From Chromera velia (taxonomy: Eukaryota; Sar; Chromeraceae): 15,000 nt of DNA. The notes beneath the pieces are model-generated. The model saw only the letters and a program-made list of their open reading frames with translations. It had not been told where the DNA came from and did no database searches. The DNA lies in the NCBI GenBank assembly GCA_018398765.1, contig JAHBMJ010001345.1, positions 1 to 15,000 of the forward strand. Direction: 5' to 3'. The translations under genes and the position numbers were made by a program. Shown here piece after piece: positions 1 to 8,600 of this stretch (within the stretch, counting starts at the first letter, position 1; every line of letters begins with the position of its first letter).

Positions 1-57
<57 letters not shown>
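1..57. repeat. Compound microsatellite (CATA)n-(CA)n-(GA)n
   Basis: The tract passes without a break from CATA units to CA and then GA dinucleotides at the left window edge. It lies downstream of, or within the last intron of, the minus-strand gene, depending on which 3' model is right. Confidence 0.95.
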
Positions 58-193
58 TGCACACAAAAACACTTGAGCAAGACAGTCTCGGAGAGAGAGA
101 AGGTGGGGGGGGGGAGCAGAGATCGGAGCACAGTTTGAGACACTGCAGAATCAAAAGACGACCCATCACCAAACGCCATTCGCAGCCTTTCGC

Positions 194-214
194 TCATTCG
201 TTCATAAAAGACAC
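194..214 (-). CDS. Candidate terminal exon (seven codons)
   Basis: A good polypyrimidine tract ending in TTCCAG precedes 214. In phase 0, matching the donor at 344, it reads VSFMNE and a stop. In another phase the same acceptor opens a longer frame (beginning VFYERMSERLRMAF) with no stop before the window edge, so this tiny ending is only one of two models. Confidence 0.3.
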   Translation of the reverse strand: MSFMNE

Positions 215-3200
215 CTGGAAGTAAAAGTAAAACACCAGACAAAAGACCATAAACTGTATTACCGTCAGCTTGACACATAAAAATTGGGCACCAGACAAAA
301 GAACAGAAATTGTGTTTGTTTCCATGAGCCTGACGTGTATTTACCTGCGAGCTCTTCAGCTTCTCAACCCGGAACCCTCCAGTTCCCTTCCCTGGCGACC
401 GGCGTTCCGCAAGTTTCCTCAACTTGGCGTCGCACGGCCCTAGTGCAGGTGCCGCCATTGCAAGCAGCTGTCTCAACCGGATGGCCTCAGGATCTTCACT
501 CAAACGTTTCCCCATCGCCTGCTGAAGTTTTTCCTCGAAGTCTACTCTCTCACACACAGGTCTCTTGTCTACTGTGCAGGCAGAAGGAACAGCAGGAACA
601 GGTTTCTCGTCGTCGTCCTCCGTCGAATACTTCCATCGACCTATCGACCCCCTTCGCATCTCCGCGATTCTGTTCGAAGGAAGGAATCAGCGTGAAGGAA
701 GGCAAACGTACAGAGGTCAAGCAACGCGACGTGTAGTGAATCAACACTCACTTGACCAGGCAAACAGGAATCATGCATGCAAGGATGCAGGCAGGAAGAT
801 GGCAGACGGGCCGCCAAGCAGACCCACCCACCCACTCCTCCACTCTTTCTCTTTCTCTCTCTCTCTCAGACACACGCGCGCGCGCACACACTGTCACTCA
901 CGCTCTGTAGCAGCCAGTCTAGACATTATACTGCTTCAGAATCACTCTCTTCGATCGATCAGCGTTTGATTATTGACTGACCTTCGGGCTCTCGCTGCCG
1001 TGCGAAGGAGGGAGAGCTCCTCGGCGGATGCCTCTGGATCGGCAGCCACTGACAGCTGCAGGGAGGGAGAGAGGGACGATGCATGAATGAGAGGGGAGAA
1101 AAGAGCAATAAACAGAAAGACAAGATGAAGAAAACAGAAAAACTACCAATGGATGGAGACAACAGCCAAAATTGGCTTGCACCGAAAACGTACTTTCACT
1201 GCACAATTGTCAATCAAACATCCGTGCAGGAGAATATTTTTCACCAAGAAGGCGGGGCAAATGAAGGCATACAACAAGCCTTCAAAGCCTCCTCGTCAGT
1301 GATTGAAGACGTAATTCCACACGGACTTACCAGAGGCCAGAGCTCCGGACGCGTATGGCTCTCGATGCGCTTCCATTTGTCCTTTGCATGAATCCAACTG
1401 CATGCATGCAGACACAGATGGATGGATGGATGGATGGATGGATGGATACCAGCCGTCATGCATGAGTGTAACAGATACAGAGAAAGAGCGTGGCAATCCT
1501 TAAAACCAAACTGAATTGCAAGATTCCAGAAGCCTTAAAACCAAACTGAATTGCAAGATTCCAGAAGCCTTAAAACCAAACTGAATTGCAAGATTCCAGA
1601 AGCCTTAAAACCAAACTGAATTGCAAGATTCCAGAAGCCACTTCTATTGGCGAGACAAAAAATGTGGCCGCATACCAAGCAGACCACCCGACAATAGCAT
1701 GGAGCAGCAAGTCTAAGAAAAAAGCAGCAAGTCTAAGAAAGAAGAATGCAGACACACAAAACGATCGCACAAGGCTGGCAAGAACAACAGTGAAGACTGG
1801 AAAGAAACAGTCAGCGAAAAACAAAATGGAAAAGAACAGAAGTTTCCTCGATCGCTTCACCTTGCCGGCCCTTCCCCTCACTCACCGTTCCCTTCCGTTG
1901 GCATCCAGCGGGATCTCGAGAGGCTCTGCCATTGCCACCTGTCTGCTCTGCACCGTCGCCTGCCTGAACACACGACGGCTGCCTTCTAAAATGGGATCAA
2001 AAGCACTCAGAGGTCCGCACACGCGCCGCGGCTTTTGGCTTCCGTGTGCTGCGTGTTGTCTGCAGTCGCAGAGTGAGGGGGAGAGGGAGGGGGAGGAAAT
2101 GCAGAGATGGGGACAGAAAGATGAGGGGCCACGTACTGACACTGGCTGATGTCTCTTTGTGCTTTCTGAACCAACGCCAGGACGAACAGTCGATTGACTG
2201 ACCCCTTATAAAGATTTTCTCTGATCGACTCTTTCTTTGTAGGTCTGTGAGGGACTCTTTCTTCTGCCTTAAAGGATGATCGAATTACACGCTGACGGGC
2301 CCTCAATTCTCTGAGAGATGGAGGAAGAAAATAGTAGGGGATTGAACGAACGTGCATGCATGCACACAACGAGGAAGCTGAACATTCGAGAACACTTACT
2401 GACTGACACTTCCACGACCCCCTCAAAGACCAGCGTTTTCGCAAACGCCCTTTTTCGACTTTCCTCCTGGAGATCCGACAGAGTTTGAGGAAAGAAGGCG
2501 CAGGGAGGGGCAGATCTCCGCCCTCCCCCCGTCTCTTGCAGAAAAGAACTCCGTTTAGGCGAAGAAGTGGGAGCACGCAGGTCCCCCCCCTTCTCTGCTG
2601 CTGCATATGGACTTTTGGGAACCTTGGTAGGAGATCTTCCCCCAACAAGTGAACGTGCCGTTTCCCTCAGTGTGCGTGCGTCAGTCTCTCCAGTTCCCTC
2701 AATCCCTTGGTCTTTCTTCTGAAGGGACGCGGCACCAAAGTTCGTCAGTGTGGTGTTCAAGCTTGCTGCCTTGTTAGCAACTGTACGTAGAGTCGCACGA
2801 TGGCTTCGAGGTGTGGTGGTTGAACTTCGCCTGCTTGTCTCGGGGGTCATAAACACTTGCTGCTTTGCTCCGAGGGGTTTGGGGAGGGGTTTCGATGCTC
2901 GAGTGGGACATTGAATGTTCAGAGCGGAAAGCGGAGGCACGTTGGGGGGCCTGAGGGATGGCGTCTTCATTGAATGTTTTGATAAGGACGTCTTTTCGGA
3001 GGAGAGCTCTTGCATCTGCATAGCCAGAGAGGCGTGCTTTTTTTTCTTTGACTTTTGTGGAATGGGCGAGGCCGGCTGTGAGAGAGCCGAAGGAGCAGGA
3101 TTGAGAGACTCCCCATCGGCACCCCCGTTCCCCCCCCCTGCTCCGCTGTGTGCACGGAGACCTGGGGTGTCCCCGTCGTGGGCGGTCGAGTAGTCACTCT

Positions 3201-3406
3201 CGTCCTGAAATGATAGAAGGAAGCGGGACAACGGTGAAGCGGGCAGACTGTTCACGAAAAGCGTTCATAGAGTTCCCTCATGTAACCACATCCAGGCCAA
3301 AAAGAGACTTGGGCAACGCGAGAAAGGACAGAGGACTTCCACAGGTCGCACGATAGGATTCTGGCCCTTTTCTGTCTCTGCGATGGTCCAGTATCAGACG
3401 CGCCGG

Positions 3407-3438
<32 letters not shown>

Positions 3439-3763
3439 ACTGCCTGCCTGACTGACTGACTGACTGACTGACTGACTGACTGCCCAACCGACGATCCACC
3501 ATGCATTTATTCATTGGCTGACTGCCTCACTGACTGACGCATATGGTGATTGAGTTGAACTTTGTCATCGCCTGAATGTACGAAGGTGTGCACGACCCCG
3601 ACCGGTCGCTGTCTTCTGAGGCCTGCAATGGATTGATGCACGCATGGACTCTTTGACGAACTGGTGCAGTTGTTGTCGCGTCACAGTCGGAGAGTGAGGT
3701 AAGAGTCCACTGGAAGACACCCAGAGGCAGATAGATTGTCATACCGAAATGGTCTCTCTCTCT

Positions 3764-3811
<48 letters not shown>

Positions 3812-5209
3812 AGAGGACAAGGAATCTGAAAAGGCAAAAAAAATAGACAAACAGTGAAGCTTTTTTTTTGTTTCGTCTTTTTCTCTCCAAGAAGCTACAG
3901 ACACAGATTTTTAGCCTGAGGGACACAGACAAACATACAGACAAGCCTGCAGACAGCGAAGATAAACGGACCAGTTCGTGTGGCGTTGCGGTTGACTTTT
4001 CTGTTCCCCCATTCTCCCCCCCTGTGTTACTCTCTGCGTTTGTTTTGTCTCTCTTGTATTGCCCTGTTCCGTCCCTCTCTGAAGTTTCTTTCTCCTTGTC
4101 CTTTTCATGATCGGGCCGCGGTGTTCGTCTGCTCGGCAGCGCACTCTGCGAAGACGAGGGAGGGGGGGAGGGAGGGAGGAAGGGAGGGAGGGAGGAAGGG
4201 GGGGAGGGAGGAATGAATGAAGTAAAGAAATGATTCACATAAAGACAGACACAAATGGAGGCAACCTCACCGGTAGACATGCACACATAAAAACACCTTC
4301 AGAGGCACAGAGGCCCAAACACCCTCCAGTGGGCCGTCCGACGGGACTACCAAGCTCTCTCTGCGTATACTGCGACAGACAAAATGCACACCCATGGACA
4401 TCTAAACACAATGCTTAGCGATTAGCACAGAAGCCAGTATACAGCTGTTTTTGTCGATCAGACATGCGATTCTCATCATGAAACGAAAAGGACGCACAAC
4501 AGTTCTTTAATATGCATGCGGATATGTTGAATTTGAAATTGCATGCAGGCTGCCATTTTGGACGCAGGTTCTGCGAAGGATTCCGATGTGCCTGGTTTTA
4601 TTTCACCTAGCCAGTGGTGCAGTGATGAATCCCCAGGAAAGTTCAGACCTATTCGAATTTGATTTCTGCATCTGCCTCATGATATACATGTGTATGTGCA
4701 CGTACATTGATGCCGACCTCTGGAGACTGTTGAGTGCCTCCTCGAAAGTAGTTGACTGACAACGAGTTTTCTCGGTGTTTTCTCCTGCAGAAAGAACACA
4801 ACACAGAACAGGCAGTGAGGTTTATGGACGGAGTCAGCAAGGCTAATTCCGGGACCGTCTCTCCTGTTTGTCTCATGATGACGCATGCATACATACATAT
4901 ATACATGCATGTTGTCCGGTTAATTGCTGATATATATGCGCACCTTGCTTGCCGATGTTTCTGGTTCACGCGCCTGAGGTTCTTGAAGTGCGCATTGACT
5001 TCTCTCTGCTCCTCGTGAATTGCAGCGAGCGTCTGCTTGTAGTCGTGCTGCATCCCTCCCGGCCTCCCTTTCAGAGGACAGCTCGACGCCGTCTACTGGA
5101 GTCGTAAGGAACTCAGTCTGACACGGTTACCTTTCCTTGGTAGGCCAGGATTCTGTGCAAGCCAACAGCGGGACTTCCTATGCACGTTTCTCACGATCGT
5201 TGCCACATC
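194..5209 (-). CDS. Multi-exon gene for an unrecognised basic, low-complexity protein (5' end missing, 3' end uncertain)
   Basis: I do not recognise the family. The exon chain on the minus strand is 5209-5131, 5067-4944, 4784-4706, 3709-3539, 3204-2400, 2308-2137, 2059-1886, 1397-1331, 1055-982, 669-345 and possibly 214-194. Every junction is GT-AG and every phase agrees, giving 696 residues plus a stop. The first two visible exons and the one at 669-345 encode charged, helix-prone stretches, for example HEEQREVNAHFKNLRRV and FEEKLQQAMGKRL. The 805-nt exon is rich in Ser, Pro, Lys and Arg and has a KSKKKK cluster (about residues 202-207) that could be a nuclear-localisation signal. No membrane segment or catalytic motif is visible. 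The first exon is not found: 5209 is a splice acceptor with no in-frame ATG behind it. The 3' end has two competing models. The product could be nuclear or cytoskeletal, but that is a guess. Confidence 0.62.
345..669 (-). CDS. Near-terminal exon of the minus-strand gene
   Basis: The acceptor CTTCGAACAG precedes 669. The incoming phase (one base completing an Arg codon) matches the exon at 1055-982. The 108 codons include an acidic patch (STEDDDE), a helix-prone segment (FEEKLQQAMGKRL, then AIRLRQLLAMAAPAL) and a basic end (KLRKLAERRSPGKG). It stops at CAG followed by GTAAAT. The same frame has no stop codon all the way to position 1, so the exon could instead continue or use a later donor at 334. 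Confidence 0.65.
847..898. repeat. CT / CA / CG dinucleotide-rich tract
   Basis: It contains (CT)n, then ACACACGCGCGCGCGC and CACACA. It lies in the intron between minus-strand exons 1055-982 and 669-345. The alternating purine-pyrimidine part is of the kind that can adopt Z-DNA. Confidence 0.8.
1418..1447. repeat. (GGAT)n microsatellite
   Basis: About seven GGAT units lie just upstream (in minus-strand sense) of the acceptor of exon 1397-1331, where they read as CCAT units and contribute to the pre-acceptor tract together with a TGCATGCATGCAG acceptor. Confidence 0.9.
1498..1637. repeat. Four perfect copies of a 35-bp tandem repeat
   Basis: Copies begin at 1498, 1533, 1568 and 1603, each starting CCTTAAAACC and ending TTCCAGAAG, and I see no differences among them. 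The array lies inside the 488-nt intron between minus-strand exons 2059-1886 and 1397-1331. A 35-nt unit is not a multiple of three, which argues against coding use. Identical copies suggest recent expansion. Confidence 0.95.
1703..1740. repeat. Short direct repeat, two copies of 18 bp at 20-bp spacing
   Basis: AGCAGCAAGTCTAAGAAA occurs at 1703-1720 and again at 1723-1740, in the same intron as the 35-bp array. Confidence 0.85.
2400..3204 (-). CDS. Large central exon of the minus-strand gene
   Basis: This is the strongest single piece of the minus-strand gene: an 805-nt exon open for 268 codons. It is entered through TTTCAG before codons reading DESDYSTAHDGD and left through a GTAAGT donor at 2399. 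The encoded segment looks disordered. It has a Gly-rich stretch, several Ser-Pro and Thr-Pro pairs (possible phosphorylation sites), a KSKKKK basic cluster, and near its end a more ordered part reading ESRKRAFAKTLVFEGVVEV. The frame stays open past both splice sites, from 3255 to 2269, but the sequence beyond them reads as intron. Confidence 0.72.
3408..3484. repeat. (CCTG)n-(ACTG)n microsatellite
   Basis: CCTG units pass into ACTG units with two mixed junctions. It sits in the minus-strand intron between 3538 and 3205, close to the GTCAGT donor of exon 3709-3539. In minus-strand sense the tract reads as repeated CAGT, so GTCAGT-like words recur through it. Confidence 0.9.
3539..3709 (-). CDS. 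Probable 57-codon exon of the minus-strand gene
   Basis: A CTTCCAG acceptor before 3709 and a GTCAGT donor at 3538 bound 171 nt in phase 0 on both sides. That fits both the upstream exon (which ends in phase 0 at 4706) and the downstream exon (which begins in phase 0 at 3204). The composition is Ser/Thr/Asp-rich with four Cys, and I see no known motif. Because it is a multiple of three in length, it could be skipped without breaking the frame, so it is either a cassette exon or a chance open stretch. Confidence 0.45.
3752..3812. repeat. Compound (TC)n-(TG)n-(AG)n microsatellite
   Basis: This three-part dinucleotide tract lies in the about 1-kb minus-strand intron between exons 4784-4706 and 3709-3539. 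The frames running through it (SLSLSLTHTHTHT) are artefacts of the repeat. Confidence 0.93.
3813..4705. other. Long minus-strand intron segment without recognisable gene
   Basis: Apart from the microsatellites I see no convincing exon, RNA gene or mobile element. A G-rich tract at 4157-4211 carries many GGGAGGGA-type units, with G runs on this strand that could form quadruplex or triplex structure. The open frames here are low-complexity. Confidence 0.5.
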
Positions 5210-5689
5210 CTGCAGGGCAGACAGGGGGGCTACATATGGTGGATAGCTAAAGGATCAGCAGAACGTACGTTCGATCATTTGTGGCATATGAAGGAACACA
5301 AGTGCACGCATGCAGTTTCAGAATTAATGCGAGCAGACTTATCCGGTTCAATGGGCGGATGATGTTTCCTCGGCAGCGCGGATCCTTTGGCGAGTCGCGC
5401 CCATGCACGTACGTCGCCTTTCGGGCCGAAACATCTTACGTCGTCTTATGGCGTCGATCTTGGAGCAGCTTCAAAAGCTTCAGAAAGCGATTTCAGTGTC
5501 GTGTACTGAAGAGGACATATCGATAGACAGTGTTAGTAACAGCCACACCGCTCCTCTGCTGTTTCGCTGGGCTGCAGCTTGACACGTCTAGCGTTGTCGT
5601 ATATAGGTCTCTTTTCTTTTGTTTCATTTGTTGCGTTCTACTCCGTCTCTCTCTTCAGAACTTAACTCCCTCTCTTGCACACGCGATCA
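5210..5689. promoter_or_regulatory. Divergent intergenic spacer between the minus-strand gene and the acyltransferase gene
   Basis: About 480 bases lie between the first resolved minus-strand exon and the acyltransferase start codon. They should hold both promoters and the missing first exon(s) of the minus-strand gene. On the minus strand an ATG at 5627-5625 opens a 44-codon frame, and another at 5518 opens a 12-codon frame. Neither gives a convincing donor in the required phase 0. On the plus strand 5607-5658 is pyrimidine-rich and ends in CTCTTCAG, so 5659-5689 could be a 5'-UTR exon behind an intron. No clear TATA box is seen. Confidence 0.4.
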
Positions 5690-8600
5690 ATGCGGCGATT
5701 TGACCCAGAGCAGCACCAGCGGACAGGCTGGTGTCCAGGAAGACAATATGGCAATATTCACGTGATTTACGCGACAAAGGTGCGTGATGGTATCAGTTTG
5801 TGGACCTGATGAAAAAGTGATCCGGCATCCAGTAACCACAAAAATATCCCCCACCTCTCCCCTTGTGTGCGTGCAGAGTCAAAACCTCTGGGTCGTTGGA
5901 CCACACTGTCAGTCTCTCGGAGAGCTCTTGACGAGGAAAGACCCGATTTTTGTCTTGTTTCTATGTATGCTTGTAGACTCTGCAGATCTATTCGTATATT
6001 CTTTTTTCTTCACTGTACGTCTCCCCACTGCAGGGCCCTTTTCGCTGTCCATGTTGTTGGTCATTCTCGGGATCGGAATCGGTCAGTGGCCTTCAACGGG
6101 AACATTGGGCAGAATGGTCGGGGGGGGCTTTCTTCAGAAAGTCAAAAGACCCAGAGGACTGGGTCTTCAGATCCGCCGTTTTTCTGCAGGGTGACTTGAG
6201 CGCGTATCATTTTCATCTACTTATTTCTCCTTCCTTGCTTCCTTTTTTCTTCCAGGCTATAGTGAGTGGATTGCAAGGCACTACACGAACAGCCTCCATA
6301 GGGTTCTCGGGTGGCTGGTGACAATTGCAACGACGATATCTTTTGTGTTGTGCGTCTTCAAAGATCCAGGAATCCTCAGGTAGGTAGGTCAGTGGCTGTC
6401 TGTCTGTCCTCCGTTTCCCCCTCTGTGCAATCTTTATGACTCTTTTTGTGGTTCGGCTCTCTCATTGTTCTTTTCTCTTTTTCCTCTGTTTCTCTGTGGC
6501 CGTTTTCGTATGCCTCTTCCATGCTTTTTCGTCATCTGGTGCGCGCTTTCTGCGGACAGAACAGCAGGTTTCCTTTCTCCACTCTCATGCTCTGCCCCCG
6601 CCATTTTCCCGCCGTTGACTATCCCCTCTCTCCCCTCCCGCTAGCCCAGCTAGGGCTCTTCATCCCAGATTCGCCTTTCTTCCGGCCTTTCGCTCCTTCC
6701 ATTCGTTTCATTCTTTCAGGCCAGAAGTGCGCCAGTGGGACCCCGAGGTGCCCCAGACTTCGGATGAGGAAAGCAGCGAACCACTCAGCGGAGAATCCGA
6801 CGACAGCCCGACATTTCAGGAAGACAGCCCAACAAACGGGAGCTCCCCTTCGGCTTTGGCCTCTCCTGCAGGAGAGAGAGACAGAGACGATGAGGACCCG
6901 GGGGGGAGAAGCGAGGACAGCTCTGATGGAGACGGGGGTTTTGTGGTGGCTGGGGATCCTGATGGATCCGACACGCCTCCTTTTCGTCGCTTTGATGAGA
7001 GGGTTGACAGGTCCAATCAGGACGAGCGCATCCTCTCTGATCTCTACGGTCGTCGGAAAAACAGCCGAGACACGCCTGCAAGGAGTCCAGGGTTTCACTC
7101 CCACCGCAATGGGGGGGGAGGCAGGTTTCCAAATTCACATTCCGTTGGAAGGAACGGGAATCTTGGGAATCGAGGAAGGGAGATGACGGCAGTGCACGGA
7201 AAGACCAGGAACGGGCAGAGAAGGATACCACGGAAACCGAGGAAACGCTCAATGTCCGTATTTCTTTTTTTCTGTCCATCTTTTCCTTGTTGTTGCATGG
7301 GTATTTTCGTCTTTTTCTTTGTGTCTGAAAGAGTGGAAACGACAGGAAAGAGGGAGAGACGCCTAGTTTTCCGCTTGTCCATGTCTATGTGTCTGTTCAT
7401 AAATATTGGAGGGACGGGTAAAGGAGTGAATGTGTTAGTACTTCTGTGAAATCCCGCCCCCATGCCTCCCTTTCTGACTTCGCCTTCACCTCTTTCTTTG
7501 TACTTGACTCTCAAATCAAATGTTCTTCGTCTGTTTTAAAGGTGGGTGATTGCTGAGGCCTCTCCGCTGACAGCGACAAGCCTTTAGCAGTCCGCGGATA
7601 GTTTCTCTTCTTATCAAAGCCGTCGGTCTGTGAAGGCATTTCTTTTGTGTGTGTTGATGCGGTCTCTTCGTGTCTATTCCGATCGATCGATCTATCGTGC
7701 TGCTGACTTGATGGCTGCAGCTTCTGTACGGACTGCGGCATTCCTGTCACAGAGGACAGCTATCACTGCGAAGACTGTGACGTGGGTCTAGCTCTTTTCT
7801 CTTTTGTATAGCGTGGTGGCAATGCGTGAAGTATATGCATCTCCCTTGGTTCAGTCGTGTTCTCTCTTTCTCGACCAACGTCAGATCAGTCTACGAGCCC
7901 TTTCGTTTCCTGTTTTTCTTTTCACCTCTACCTGCCTAGAAGGGAGAAGAAGAAACGTACAGTCTGTCTGTCGGTCTGGGAGCTCTCTCTCTTTCTCACG
8001 CACGCATACACTTACACACACACACACACACACACACACAGAGAGAGGGGGGGGGGGGNGGGGGGGGGGGGGGGAGAGAGAGAGAGAGAGAAAGAGAGAG
8101 ACCGGTGAGTCAGTAGTGTCTGAATGCAGCGAGGCCAAACGAAATGAACGGGCCATGACGGCTCGCTCTGGTTTGTGCACCGACAGATGCTCTTCAGTGA
8201 CGTTTCTTTCCGGCCAGCATACTGCTTCCTCCGCTTTTTGGTTTGTCCCGCCCTGATTCTTTCACTCTTCCCTTCGTGGCTGCTGCTGCTGCTGCTGCTG
8301 CACGGCCCAGCTTTCATCAGGAGTGAAGGAATCCTTCAATGTCTTCCTTCCTGCATGTCCTCCTTTTTACCTGGCGCCCTTCCTGGCTCTACCCTGACCC
8401 TCCTCTTTCCCCCGTCTGTGCAGGTTTGTATTGACGGCTTTGATCACGTCAGTTTGATGTGCTGGAGCTTGTTTTCGCATGCACCTTCTGAAGACGCTCC
8501 CCCTTTCTCTTCCCACTCCTTCCTTCTTTCTCTCTGAATTCAGCTTGAGTGAACAGCTAAGAGCAGCTCTGGCTCTGTGCTTGTCTGAGTGCTAAAGTGA

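Noticed and set aside
1586-2149. 187-codon plus-strand frame
   Set aside because: It runs through the 35-bp tandem array and antisense to a phase-consistent minus-strand exon (2059-1886). Its composition is low-complexity and it has no recognisable motif.
5281-5526. 81-codon plus-strand frame upstream of the acyltransferase
   Set aside because: It has no motif and no phase-compatible donor to the acyltransferase exons, and the acyltransferase start codon has its own upstream in-frame stop.
6619-7104. 161-codon minus-strand frame
   Set aside because: It is antisense to acyltransferase exon 5, which joins in phase on both sides. It is a composition-driven shadow.
8012-8100. Poly(G)/N tract as a coding Gly run
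   Set aside because: It lies inside an acyltransferase intron whose splice sites and phases are well supported, and the N makes any frame through it unreliable.
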